Source: Bordetella parapertussis
GTDB taxonomy: Bacteria > Pseudomonadota > Gammaproteobacteria > Burkholderiales > Burkholderiaceae_C
Assembly (NCBI GenBank): GCA_945875935.1
Contig: CAMCNE010000051.1
Coordinates: 1 to 16,010 of the forward strand
Reading direction: 5' to 3'
DNA length: 16,010 nucleotides
The notes below the pieces were generated by a model, which saw only the letters and a list, made by a program, of their open reading frames with translations, had not been told where the DNA came from and did no database searches. Within the stretch, counting starts at the first letter, position 1; each line of letters opens with the position of its first letter. Below are positions 8,585 through 15,938 of the stretch, piece by piece. A program made the position numbers and the translations under genes.

Positions 8585-9229
8585 TCAAAGGCGGTGTGCC
8601 AGCCAAGGCCTCTTGAGCAAACGCTCGGCCTCATAGGCCTTGATCTTGTCCTCGTAGCGCAGGGTCAGGCCAATGTCATCGAAGCCATTGAGCAGGCAAT
8701 ATTTGCGAAAGGGTTGAACATCGAAGGGCAGCGCCTCGCCATCGGGCTTGATCACCACCTGACGCTCCAGATCCACAGTCAACTCATAGCCCACGAAGGC
8801 GGCGACGTCATCAAACAGCCGATTGACCTGCGAGGCGGGCAAGACGATGGGCAACAAGCCGTTCTTGAAGCAGTTGTCGAAGAAGATGTCCGCAAAGCTC
8901 GGGGCGATCAGCGCGCGAAAGCCGTACTGCTCAAGCGCCCAGGGTGCGTGTTCACGCGATGAGCCGCAGCCAAAATTTTCGCGGGCGATCAGCACCGAAG
9001 CGCCGCGGTAGCGCGGCAGGTTCAGCACGAAATCGGGGTTCGATCTGCGTGTGGCGGGGTCCTGACCCGGAAAGCCCGCGTCGAGGTAGCGCCATTCATC
9101 GAACAGGTTTTCTCCAAAGCCTGACTTCTTGATCGACTTGAGAAACTGCTTGGGGATGATGGCGTCGGTGTCGACGTTGTCTCTGTCGATGGGGGCCACC
9201 AGGCCCTTGACTACGCGAAAAGGTTTCAT
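8585..9229 (-). CDS. leuD: 3-isopropylmalate dehydratase small subunit
   Basis: Small subunit of isopropylmalate isomerase, which with LeuC converts 2- to 3-isopropylmalate. The protein is 214 residues, similar to proteobacterial LeuD. It starts MKPFRVVKGLVAPIDRDNVD and shows TDAIIPKQFLK and the swivel-domain signature RENFGCGSSREHAPWAL, followed by ALIAPSFADIFF. The start at 9229 matches the family N-terminus; an in-frame extension of 38 codons would run through the preceding lipoprotein gene and is not LeuD-like. Directly before the ATG there is no Shine-Dalgarno sequence, only CCAGCCAACCCCG after the lipoprotein stop 13 bases away. Translation may therefore be coupled to that small gene. 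Function is secure. Confidence 0.97.
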   Translation of the reverse strand: MKPFRVVKGLVAPIDRDNVDTDAIIPKQFLKSIKKSGFGENLFDEWRYLDAGFPGQDPATRRSNPDFVLNLPRYRGASVLIARENFGCGSSREHAPWALEQYGFRALIAPSFADIFFDNCFKNGLLPIVLPASQVNRLFDDVAAFVGYELTVDLERQVVIKPDGEALPFDVQPFRKYCLLNGFDDIGLTLRYEDKIKAYEAERLLKRPWLAHRL

Positions 9230-9242
9230 CGGGGTTGGCTGG

Positions 9243-9365
9243 TTATTTGGCTGCACCTTGAACGGCTTCACCCGCGCGCTGCACGTCCTTGCCGATACCG
9301 GCGACCGTGTTGCAGCCCGACAGGAAAACGACTGCAACAGCAATGGATAGAAACAGACGGTTCAT
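9243..9365 (-). CDS. Entericidin-like small lipoprotein
   Basis: A 40-residue protein beginning MNRLFLSIAVAVVFLSGC. It has a short positive N-terminus, a hydrophobic core and a lipobox FLSG/C with the lipidated Cys18, then a 22-residue tail with GIGKDVQRAGEAVQGAAK. This is the pattern of the entericidin EcnA/EcnB family, tiny membrane lipoproteins; in E. coli the pair acts as a toxin/antidote couple affecting stationary-phase lysis. Residue 19 is Asn rather than Asp, which favours outer-membrane sorting. The ATG has a strong GAGGAA ribosome binding site (9371-9376) five bases upstream. Only one copy is seen here, so no antidote pair is evident. It lies 53 bases after leuC and 13 before leuD, apparently co-transcribed. 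Cellular role is unknown. Confidence 0.88.
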   Translation of the reverse strand: MNRLFLSIAVAVVFLSGCNTVAGIGKDVQRAGEAVQGAAK

Positions 9366-9418
9366 GGGGTTTCCTCGTGGATGAATCAAGCTGTTCGAAG
9401 GCGTCAACCGTGAAAGGT

Positions 9419-10828
9419 TCAGAACAGGCGGCTGACGTCGACGAAATGGCCTTCGATCGCAGCGGCTGCCGCCATCGCGGGGCTGACCAGATGGGTGCGT
9501 CCACCAGCACCCTGGCGACCTTCGAAATTGCGGTTCGAGGTGGAAGCGCATCGCTCGCCGGGCTCGAGCCGGTCTGCGTTCATGGCCAGACACATCGAGC
9601 AGCCCGGCTCGCGCCACTCGAATCCAGCCGCCTTGAACACCAGGTCCAGGCCCTCGCGCTCCGCTTGCTCCTTGACCAGGCCGGAACCTGCAACAACCAA
9701 GGCCAGCTTGACGTTGCCGGCGACCTTGCGCCCCAGACGACGCACCACGGCAGCGGCGTCGCGCATGTCCTCGATTCGGGAGTTGGTGCACGAGCCGATG
9801 AACACCTTGTCGATGCGCACATCGCTGATCGGCACATTGGGCTGCAGCGCCATGTACTGCAAGGCGCGTTCAATGGCACCGCGCTTGTTGGCGTCCTTTT
9901 CGCGCTCGGGATCGGGCACGCGGTCGTCGATGGACAGCACCATCTCGGGCGAGGTGCCCCAGGTGACCTGCGGCCGAATGGTTCGCGCGTCAAGTTCGAC
10001 CACCCGGTCGAAGCTTGCATCCGCATCGGAATGCAGCGACTGCCAGTACGCCAGCGCCTGATCCCACTCGGGGCCCTTCGGCGTGAACGGGCGGCCCTTC
10101 ACGTAGTTCAGGGTGGTCTCGTCAAAGGCGATGAGGCCCGCGCGCGCGCCTGCTTCGATGGCCATGTTGCACACCGTCATGCGGCCTTCCATGCTGAGCG
10201 CACGAATGGCCGAACCGGCGAACTCGATGGTGTGGCCCGTGCCGCCGGCAGTTCCGATCTTGCCGATGATGGCCAGCACCAGATCCTTGCCGCTGCACCC
10301 CGGGTTCAACACGCCATCAACCCGAATCAGCAGGTTCTTGGCTTTCTTGGCCAGCAGGGTTTGGGTGGCCAGCACATGCTCGACCTCGCTGGTGCCGATG
10401 CCATGGGCCAAAGCGGCAAATGCGCCGTGCGTGGAGGTGTGTGAGTCGCCGCACACCACTGTCATGCCGGGCAAGGTCGCACCCTGTTCAGGCCCGATCA
10501 CGTGGACGATGCCCTGACGGCGATCGTTCATCTTGAATTGCGTGATCCCGGCGCGGTCGCAATTGGCGTCGAGCGTGTCGACCTGCAACTTCGACACCGG
10601 GTCGGAGATGCCCTGCGAGCGGTCGGTGGTCGGCACGTTGTGGTCGCTGACGGCCAGATTGGCCGACAAGCGCCACACCTTGCGTCCTGCCAGATCCAGA
10701 CCCTCGAAGGCCTGCGGGCTGGTCACCTCGTGCAGCAGATGACGGTCGATGTACAAGACGGTGGTTCCGTCCTCTTCGGCATGAACAACGTGTTCATCCC
10801 AAAGCTTGTCGTAGAGCGTGCGCCCCAT
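9419..10828 (-). CDS. leuC: 3-isopropylmalate dehydratase large subunit
   Basis: Catalytic, iron-sulfur subunit of isopropylmalate isomerase, an aconitase-family enzyme of leucine synthesis. The protein is 469 residues, matching E. coli LeuC at about 466. It opens MGRTLYDKLWDEHVV and contains VVCGDSHTSTHGAFAALAHGIGTSEVEHV at 124-152 in segments, and the three cluster ligands Cys347 in FIGSCTNSRIEDM, Cys410 and Cys413 in PGCSMCLAMN. The end GAGGRTHLVSPAMAAAAAI is typical. The ATG at 10828 has AGAGGG (10837-10842) eight bases upstream; an earlier in-frame ATG would lie within the terminator that ends gltA and is rejected. Partner leuD follows after the small lipoprotein gene. No clear promoter is visible in the short gap before leuC. 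Confidence 0.98.
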   Translation of the reverse strand: MGRTLYDKLWDEHVVHAEEDGTTVLYIDRHLLHEVTSPQAFEGLDLAGRKVWRLSANLAVSDHNVPTTDRSQGISDPVSKLQVDTLDANCDRAGITQFKMNDRRQGIVHVIGPEQGATLPGMTVVCGDSHTSTHGAFAALAHGIGTSEVEHVLATQTLLAKKAKNLLIRVDGVLNPGCSGKDLVLAIIGKIGTAGGTGHTIEFAGSAIRALSMEGRMTVCNMAIEAGARAGLIAFDETTLNYVKGRPFTPKGPEWDQALAYWQSLHSDADASFDRVVELDARTIRPQVTWGTSPEMVLSIDDRVPDPEREKDANKRGAIERALQYMALQPNVPISDVRIDKVFIGSCTNSRIEDMRDAAAVVRRLGRKVAGNVKLALVVAGSGLVKEQAEREGLDLVFKAAGFEWREPGCSMCLAMNADRLEPGERCASTSNRNFEGRQGAGGRTHLVSPAMAAAAAIEGHFVDVSRLF

Positions 10829-10864
10829 GGGAAATGCCCTCTGATACGGCGAAGCTAGATGGAA

Positions 10865-10889
10865 GAAACCCGGCATGCAGCCGGGTCTC
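10865..10889 (-). terminator. Hairpin terminator after gltA
   Basis: On the minus strand GAGACCCGGC and GCCGGGTTTC form a ten-pair stem with one G-U pair around a five-base loop TGCAT, followed by TTCC. The U tract is short, but stem strength and position 20 bases after the gltA stop fit an intrinsic terminator ending the sdh-gltA transcript. It may be leaky, because leuC begins only 36 bases later. Confidence 0.7.
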
Positions 10890-10909
10890 GAGGGGAAAGA
10901 CCGACGAGA

Positions 10910-12220
10910 TCAGCGCTCGTTGATCGGGAGCATGTTGCGTGCCGGAGACCCGTTGAAGAGCTGACGTGGACGGCCGATCTTGTACTCAGGGTCGCTGATC
11001 ATTTCGTTGAGCTGTGCAATCCAGCCCACGGTGCGCGCAAGGGCAAAGATCGCCGTGAACAACGACACCGGAATGCCGATCGCGCGCTGAACGATGCCCG
11101 AATAGAAGTCGACGTTCGGGTACAGCTTGCGAGACACGAAGTACTCGTCTTCCAGTGCGATCTTCTCGAGGGCCATGGCCAGCTTGAGGATCGGGTCGTT
11201 GTTCTTGCCGAGTGCAGTCAGCACCTCGTGGCAGGTCTCGCGCATCAGCTTGGCGCGCGGGTCGTAGTTCTTATAGACACGGTGACCGAAGCCCATCAGC
11301 TTGACGTTGGAGTTCTTGTCCTTGACCTGCTTGATGAACTCGCCAATCTTCTCGACGCCGCCCATCTTCTGCACGTCTTCCAGCATGTTGAGCGCCGCCT
11401 CATTGGCACCGCCGTGGGCCGGGCCCCACAGGCAGGCCACGCCCGCTGCGATCGCCGCAAAAGGATTCGTGCCCGACGAGCCGCACAGACGCACGGTGGA
11501 GGTCGATGCGTTTTGTTCGTGATCGGCGTGCAGGATGAAGATGCGATCCATCGCGCGAACCAGCACTTCATTGGGCACGTACTCTTCGCAAGGCGTGGCG
11601 AACATCATGCGCATGAAGTTTCCAGCGTAGGAGAGATCGTTCTTCGGATAGATGAAGGGCTGACCGACCGAGTACTTGTAAGCCATGGCCACCAGCGTGG
11701 GCATCTTGCCGATCAGGCGAATGGCCGCAATCTCGCGATGCTCGGGGTTATTGATGTCGGTACTGTCGTGATAGAAGGCCGACATCCCGCCCACCAGGCC
11801 CGTCATGATGGCCATCGGATGTGCATCACGGCGGAAGCCGCGCAGGAAGAATTGCATCTGCTCGTTGACCATGGTGTGGTTGGTCACGAGCTTGGTGAAG
11901 TCTTCCTTCTGGGTGGCGTTGGGCAATTCGCCCTTGAGCAGCAGGTAACAGGTCTCGAGGTAGTCGCAGCCCACAGCCAACTGCTCGATGGGGTAGCCGC
12001 GGTACAGCAACTCGCCCTTGTCACCGTCGATGTAGGTGATCTTGGAGTTGCACGCAGCAGTCGACAGGAAGCCGGGGTCGTAGGTGAACTTGCCGGTCTG
12101 ACCGTAGAGCTTGCGGATGTCGATCACGTCAGGCCCCACCGAACCCTTGAAGATCGGCAGGTCCATGCTTGGGCTGCCGTCCGAGAACGACAAGGTGGCT
12201 TTCACGTCAGATGGGTTCAT
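10910..12220 (-). CDS. gltA: Citrate synthase (type II)
   Basis: Condenses oxaloacetate and acetyl-CoA to citrate, the entry step of the TCA cycle. The protein is 436 residues, near the 427 of E. coli GltA, and of the hexameric proteobacterial kind, which is usually inhibited by NADH. Catalytic residues are His269 in GPAHGGANEA, His313 in GFGHRVYKNYDPRA and Asp371 in NVDFYSG. The N-terminal domain with GFLSTAACNSKITYIDGDKG and LLYRGYPIEQL is typical. Start chosen at ATG 12220 because AAGGA (12227-12231) is six bases upstream; an in-frame TTG two codons earlier would be too close to that site. The gene follows sdhE after 58 bases and is ended by a hairpin. Grouping with complex II genes suits shared control of the TCA cycle. 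Confidence 0.98.
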   Translation of the reverse strand: MNPSDVKATLSFSDGSPSMDLPIFKGSVGPDVIDIRKLYGQTGKFTYDPGFLSTAACNSKITYIDGDKGELLYRGYPIEQLAVGCDYLETCYLLLKGELPNATQKEDFTKLVTNHTMVNEQMQFFLRGFRRDAHPMAIMTGLVGGMSAFYHDSTDINNPEHREIAAIRLIGKMPTLVAMAYKYSVGQPFIYPKNDLSYAGNFMRMMFATPCEEYVPNEVLVRAMDRIFILHADHEQNASTSTVRLCGSSGTNPFAAIAAGVACLWGPAHGGANEAALNMLEDVQKMGGVEKIGEFIKQVKDKNSNVKLMGFGHRVYKNYDPRAKLMRETCHEVLTALGKNNDPILKLAMALEKIALEDEYFVSRKLYPNVDFYSGIVQRAIGIPVSLFTAIFALARTVGWIAQLNEMISDPEYKIGRPRQLFNGSPARNMLPINER

Positions 12221-12278
12221 GGTCAATCCTTGCTTTTTTCGCTGCTAAAAAACGTCAATGTGGTTTGGCGTACCCAAG

Positions 12279-12566
12279 TCACCGGGCCTCGCGCATTTGC
12301 TTCAGGACCTCGGCGACTTCATCGCTCGACAAATCTTCACCGGGCTGTTGCCGCGCGAGAAACAGATCAAGCAGGTCATTGTCTGACAGGTCCATCAGCG
12401 CGAGCAATCCTTGAGCTTGCCTTTGAGTCAGATTCCCAGAGTACTTCGAAAAAAAACGGTCGATGAACAAGTCGTTTTCGAGTAGACCGCGCCGGCACCG
12501 CCAGCGCAGCTTGCTCATCGCGCGCTCGTCGATCAGATCGTCCCCGACCGGGGCGGCGGCGGACAT
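12279..12566 (-). CDS. sdhE: FAD assembly factor SdhE
   Basis: Small cytoplasmic protein (YgfY/SdhE, formerly DUF339) that helps attach FAD covalently to SdhA. The 95-residue protein contains the family signature RGxxE as Arg26-Gly27-Leu-Leu-Glu30, within RWRCRRGLLENDLFIDRFF. The helical remainder includes LDLSD-like MDLSDNDLLDLFLARQ. The ATG at 12566 lies three bases after the sdhB stop (TGAGCCATG), giving tight coupling. A second in-frame Met at residue 17 (codon at 12518) would give a protein closer to the E. coli length of 88 residues, but still keeps the motif. Location directly after sdhB and before gltA supports the assignment, as the target SdhA is encoded just upstream. Confidence 0.95.
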   Translation of the reverse strand: MSAAAPVGDDLIDERAMSKLRWRCRRGLLENDLFIDRFFSKYSGNLTQRQAQGLLALMDLSDNDLLDLFLARQQPGEDLSSDEVAEVLKQMREAR

Positions 12567-12569
12567 GGC

Positions 12570-13274
12570 TCAGACCGATCGACGAATCATCATTTCCTTG
12601 ATCTTGCCGATCGCCTTGGTGGGGTTCAGACCCTTGGGGCAAACGTCCACGCAGTTCATGATGGTGTGGCAACGAAACAGCCGATACGGATCTTCAAGAT
12701 TGTCGAGCCGGGCCTCGGTGTCGTGGTCGCGGCTGTCGGCGATGAAGCGGTAGGCCTGCAAAAGGCCAGCCGGACCGACGAACTTGTCGGGGTTCCACCA
12801 AAAGCTCGGGCAGCTCGTCGAGCAGCTCGCACAGAGGATGCACTCGTACAGTCCGTTGAGCTCGTCGCGCTCTTCGGGCGATTGCAAACGCTCCTTCTCG
12901 GGCGGCATCTCGTCGTTGACGAGATAGGGCTTGATCGAGTTGTACTGCTTGAAAAACTGCGTCATGTCGACGATCAGATCGCGAATCACGGGCAGGCCGG
13001 GCAAAGGCTTGAGCACGATCGGATCTTTCAGCGTGCGCATGTTGGTCAGGCATGCCAAACCATTTTTGCCATTGATGTTCATGGCATCGGAGCCACACAC
13101 GCCCTCGCGGCATGACCGCCGAAATGACAGCGTGGGGTCGACCGCCTTCAGCTTGTTCAAGGCATCGAGCAGCATGCGCTCGCTGCCGTCGAGTTCGACC
13201 TCAAGCGTTTGCATGCGCGGCTTGGTGTCGGTATCGGGGTCATAGCGGTAGATCTGAAAAACGCGCTTGGTCAT
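12570..13274 (-). CDS. sdhB: Succinate dehydrogenase iron-sulfur subunit
   Basis: Carries electrons from the SdhA flavin to quinone through three iron-sulfur clusters. The 234-residue protein is the usual length. The [2Fe-2S] ligands are Cys55, Cys60, Asp63 and Cys75 in RRSCREGVCGSDAMN and LAC; Asp at the third position matches E. coli. The [4Fe-4S] ligands are Cys145, Cys148, Cys151 and Cys212, and the [3Fe-4S] ligands Cys155, Cys202 and Cys208, seen in ECILCASCSTSCP and CHTIMNCVDVCPKG. Every ligand of the family is present. GGAGA (13281-13285) is six bases before the ATG, and a small hairpin (13286-13299) sits directly against it. The gene follows sdhA after 61 bases and precedes sdhE by three. 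Confidence 0.98.
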   Translation of the reverse strand: MTKRVFQIYRYDPDTDTKPRMQTLEVELDGSERMLLDALNKLKAVDPTLSFRRSCREGVCGSDAMNINGKNGLACLTNMRTLKDPIVLKPLPGLPVIRDLIVDMTQFFKQYNSIKPYLVNDEMPPEKERLQSPEERDELNGLYECILCASCSTSCPSFWWNPDKFVGPAGLLQAYRFIADSRDHDTEARLDNLEDPYRLFRCHTIMNCVDVCPKGLNPTKAIGKIKEMMIRRSV

Positions 13275-13285
13275 GATGGCTCTCC

Positions 13286-13299
13286 GTCGCAGCAGCGAC
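13286..13299 (-). promoter_or_regulatory. Small hairpin abutting the sdhB ribosome binding site
   Basis: In the sdhA-sdhB gap the minus strand reads GTCGC-TGCT-GCGAC, a perfect five-pair stem with a four-base loop. Its 3' arm ends exactly where the GGAGA ribosome binding site begins. It could affect translation of sdhB or RNA processing between the two cistrons, or be chance in GC-rich DNA. No U tract follows, so it is not a terminator. Confidence 0.35.
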
Positions 13300-13335
13300 T
13301 GATAAACAGGTTGTTCAAAGTGCGAGGCACCGGCC

Positions 13336-15132
13336 TCAGAACGTGCGCACCACCGGCGGCACAGACTCCACAGTCAGTGGCTTGAGATTCACCGGCTTGT
13401 AGTCGAGGCGGTTGTCTTCGCTGTACCACAGCGAGTGCTTCATCCATACCTTGTCATTGCGGCCATTCGGGAACTCGGCCGTGTTGGCATAGTCGTCCAC
13501 CGTGTGGGCGCCACGGCTTTCATGGCGTGCGGCCGCTGACACCATGGTCGCCAGAGCAACCTCGATCAGGTTTTCGACTTCCAGTGCCTCGATGCGCGCC
13601 GTGTTGAAGACGTTCGACTTGTCGGCCAGATGAATGCCCTTGACGCGCTCAGCGAGCTTCTTGATCTCGACGACGCCCTCATCCATGGTGGCCTGCGTGC
13701 GAAACACGCCGGCGTAGCGCTGCATCGCAGCGCGGATGTCGTTGGCGACGTCTTGGGCGTACTCGCCACCGGTGCTCGCCTGGTACTTGTTCAAGCGGCC
13801 CAGCGTGAAGTCGGCGGCGTTTGCCGGCAATGACCTGTGGGACTGCTTCTTGATGTCGCTGTCGACGATGTGATTACCCGCCGCGCGGCCGAATACCAGC
13901 AGGTCCAGCAAAGAGTTGGTGCCCAGGCGATTGGCGCCGTGCACGCTGACGCAGGCGCATTCGCCCACCGCATAGAGCCCGTTGACGATCTCGTTGGGGT
14001 TGCCGTTCTTCGGGGCGACCACTTGACCGTGAATGTTGGTCGGGATGCCGCCCATCTGGTAGTGAATGGTTGGCACCACCGGGATCGGCTCTTTGGTGAT
14101 GTCGACATTGGCGAAGTTGTGGCCGATCTCGTAGACCGACGGCAAGCGCTTCATGATCGTCTCGGCGCCGAGGTGCGTCATGTCAAGGACCACGTAGTCC
14201 TTGTTCGGGCCACAGCCACGACCTTCCTTGATCTCCTGATCCATGCAGCGCGAGACAAAGTCTCGTGGCGCCAGATCCTTCAGCGTGGGCGCGTAACGCT
14301 CCATGAAACGCTCGCCGTTGCTGTTGCGCAGGATCGCGCCCTCGCCGCGGCAGCCTTCGGTCAGCAGCACGCCAGCGCCGGCCACGCCGGTCGGGTGGAA
14401 TTGCCAGAACTCCATGTCTTCCAGCGGAATGCCAGCGCGCGCTGCCATGCCCAGACCGTCACCGGTGTTGATGAATGCGTTGGTCGATGCAGCAAAGATG
14501 CGACCGGCTCCGCCGGTGGCCATCAAGGTGATCTTGGCCTCGAGGATGTGCACCTCGCCGGTCTCCATCTCGAGCGCGGTCACGCCCACCACATTGCCGG
14601 CATCGTCGCGGATCAGGTCCAGCGCCATCCACTCGACGAAGAAGTTGGTGCGCGCCTTGACGTTTTGCTGATACAGCGTGTGCAGCATCGCGTGACCGGT
14701 GCGGTCGGCGGCAGCGCAGGCGCGCTGAACCGGCTTTTCACCGTAGTTGGCGGTGTGTCCGCCAAAGGGTCGCTGATAAATCGTGCCGTCGGCATTGCGG
14801 TCGAACGGCATGCCGAGGTGCTCAAGCTCGTACACGACCTTCGGGGCCTCGCGGCACATGAATTCGATGGCGTCTTGGTCACCCAGCCAGTCAGAACCCT
14901 TCACAGTGTCGTAGAAGTGGTAGTGCCAGTTGTCTTCCGACATATTGCCCAGGCTCGCGCCAATGCCGCCTTGCGCTGCCACCGTGTGCGAACGGGTGGG
15001 GAACACCTTGGACAGCACCGCCACATTGAGCCCGGCGCGCGCCAGTTGCAACGAGGCGCGCATACCCGAGCCGCCGGCTCCGACGATGACCACATCGAAC
15101 TTGCGTTTTGGAATTGAAGAACCCATTTGCAT
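13336..15132 (-). CDS. sdhA: Succinate dehydrogenase flavoprotein subunit
   Basis: Oxidises succinate to fumarate with a covalently bound FAD on the cytoplasmic face of complex II. The protein is 598 residues, near E. coli SdhA at 588. It shows the dinucleotide fold VVIVGAGGSGMRA (14-26), the FAD-attachment histidine His49 in RSHTVAAQGG, and active-site residues His246 (QFHPTG), Arg290 (APRDFVSR), His357 (TIHYQMGG) and Arg402 (HGANRLG). The C-terminal HESRGAH-TVDDY region is typical. GGAGG (15138-15142) is five bases before the ATG at 15132, whose bases overlap the sdhD stop as TAATG. A second ATG two codons later, at 15126, is possible but lies 11 bases from that site. Covalent FAD attachment would use the SdhE encoded downstream. 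Confidence 0.98.
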   Translation of the reverse strand: MQMGSSIPKRKFDVVIVGAGGSGMRASLQLARAGLNVAVLSKVFPTRSHTVAAQGGIGASLGNMSEDNWHYHFYDTVKGSDWLGDQDAIEFMCREAPKVVYELEHLGMPFDRNADGTIYQRPFGGHTANYGEKPVQRACAAADRTGHAMLHTLYQQNVKARTNFFVEWMALDLIRDDAGNVVGVTALEMETGEVHILEAKITLMATGGAGRIFAASTNAFINTGDGLGMAARAGIPLEDMEFWQFHPTGVAGAGVLLTEGCRGEGAILRNSNGERFMERYAPTLKDLAPRDFVSRCMDQEIKEGRGCGPNKDYVVLDMTHLGAETIMKRLPSVYEIGHNFANVDITKEPIPVVPTIHYQMGGIPTNIHGQVVAPKNGNPNEIVNGLYAVGECACVSVHGANRLGTNSLLDLLVFGRAAGNHIVDSDIKKQSHRSLPANAADFTLGRLNKYQASTGGEYAQDVANDIRAAMQRYAGVFRTQATMDEGVVEIKKLAERVKGIHLADKSNVFNTARIEALEVENLIEVALATMVSAAARHESRGAHTVDDYANTAEFPNGRNDKVWMKHSLWYSEDNRLDYKPVNLKPLTVESVPPVVRTF

Positions 15133-15494
15133 TACAGCCTCCACAGCACTTGGATTGCCCAGCCCGCACAGCCAACCAGCCACGCGAGCGTAAAAACTTG
15201 AAGCCCGAGGCGAACGCCCACCGGCTTGATGTAATCCATCCAGATGTCACGCATGCCCACCCAGACGTGATACAGAAAAGAAATGATGACCACGAAGGTG
15301 AGCGTTTTCATCCAGTTGCTGGAGAAGATGCCCGCCCACTTGTCGTAGTCCATGGCGCCCGGCATGAGCACCTGAACGATGAGCGCCACGGTGAACAACG
15401 CCATCAGGGTGGCGGTCACGCGCTGCGAGAGCCAGTCCTTGAATCCGTAGTGAGCGCCAACAACGATGCGCTTGGACCCGAAATTTTGTGCCAT
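15132..15494 (-). CDS. sdhD: Succinate dehydrogenase membrane anchor subunit SdhD
   Basis: One of the two inner-membrane anchors of complex II that bind heme b and ubiquinone. The 120-residue protein has three hydrophobic segments at about 25-45, 62-82 and 95-117. The heme-ligand histidine is His76 in FLYHVWVGMRDIWMDY, and Asp87-Tyr88 in that segment match the quinone-site Asp82-Tyr83 of E. coli at the same spacing. The N-terminus contains GAHYGFKDWLSQRVTA, typical of betaproteobacterial SdhD. The gene follows sdhC after 21 bases and its TAA stop overlaps the sdhA ATG. The ribosome binding site is weak (GGACGG). The start at 15494 gives the family-like N-terminus. Confidence 0.95.
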   Translation of the reverse strand: MAQNFGSKRIVVGAHYGFKDWLSQRVTATLMALFTVALIVQVLMPGAMDYDKWAGIFSSNWMKTLTFVVIISFLYHVWVGMRDIWMDYIKPVGVRLGLQVFTLAWLVGCAGWAIQVLWRL

Positions 15495-15515
15495 GAGAAA
15501 AGCCGTCCGTGAAAG

Positions 15516-15938
15516 TCAGAAAAAGAGCTTGGAACCGAGCAGCAGGGTCAGCAGCACGCTGAGCGCGAGGGTGACGATGGCCGATGTGTGGCCAAACTCG
15601 CGGGTCACCGCATGGGTCATGTCCATCCACAGGTGACGCAAGCCAGCGATGAAGTGGTGCAGATAGGCCCAGATCAAGGCCAGCACCACCAGTTTGAAAA
15701 ACCACCCGGGAACCGGACCGATGCCGCCCGCAAAAACCGAGGTGAACTGTCCGAAACTGATCTCGGAAGTCAGGCTGGTGTCGAACATCCAGATGATGAA
15801 AGGCAGCAGCAGGAACATCAGGAAGCCACTGACTCGGTGCAGGATCGACACGATGCCGGCAGGCGGCAGGCGGTAACTGATGATCTGGGTGACGTGGATA
15901 TTACGAAACGTGGGGCGCGGCTTGACGGTTTCAGTCAT
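15516..15938 (-). CDS. sdhC: Succinate dehydrogenase cytochrome b556 subunit SdhC
   Basis: Membrane anchor of complex II sharing heme b and the quinone site with SdhD. The 140-residue protein has hydrophobic segments at about 37-52, 79-98 and 118-137. The SILHRVSG motif supplies Ser31 and Arg35, matching quinone-site Ser27 and Arg31 in E. coli. His95 in HHFIAGLRHLWMD matches the heme axial histidine His84. RPTFRNIHV near the start is also characteristic. GGAG touches the ATG directly, so the effective ribosome binding site may be the upstream GAAAG. It is the first gene of sdhCDAB-sdhE-gltA in this window, with 72 bases of upstream DNA shown. Confidence 0.95.
   Translation of the reverse strand: MTETVKPRPTFRNIHVTQIISYRLPPAGIVSILHRVSGFLMFLLLPFIIWMFDTSLTSEISFGQFTSVFAGGIGPVPGWFFKLVVLALIWAYLHHFIAGLRHLWMDMTHAVTREFGHTSAIVTLALSVLLTLLLGSKLFF

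Noticed and set aside
9390..9418. TTGACG box after leuC as a promoter for the entericidin-like gene
   Set aside because: No acceptable -10 box is found 16 to 18 bases downstream; co-transcription with leuC is simpler.
9366..9791. Extension of the entericidin-like frame upstream into leuC
   Set aside because: The 182-codon frame runs through the leuC coding region and is not protein-like. The signal peptide and ribosome binding site fix the start at 9365.
10829..10876. 16-codon N-terminal extension of leuC
   Set aside because: It runs into the gltA terminator hairpin and precedes the conserved LeuC start, which has its own ribosome binding site.
12234..12252. T6 and A6 runs flanking seven bases before gltA
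   Set aside because: They could pair as a six A-U stem, but this is too weak to be a clear terminator or switch, and it lies upstream of gltA within an apparent operon.
12230..12258. TTGACG -35-like box upstream of gltA
   Set aside because: At the correct spacing the -10 position reads AAGCAA and transcription would begin within the ribosome binding site, so it is unlikely to be a promoter.
10859..12466. 535-codon plus-strand open frame opposite gltA
   Set aside because: It mirrors gltA and part of sdhE codon for codon and shows no family motif. High GC and codon bias make long antisense frames common.
13837..15117. 426-codon plus-strand open frame opposite sdhA
   Set aside because: Antisense shadow of sdhA, with composition typical of reversed codons and no ribosome binding site or domain.
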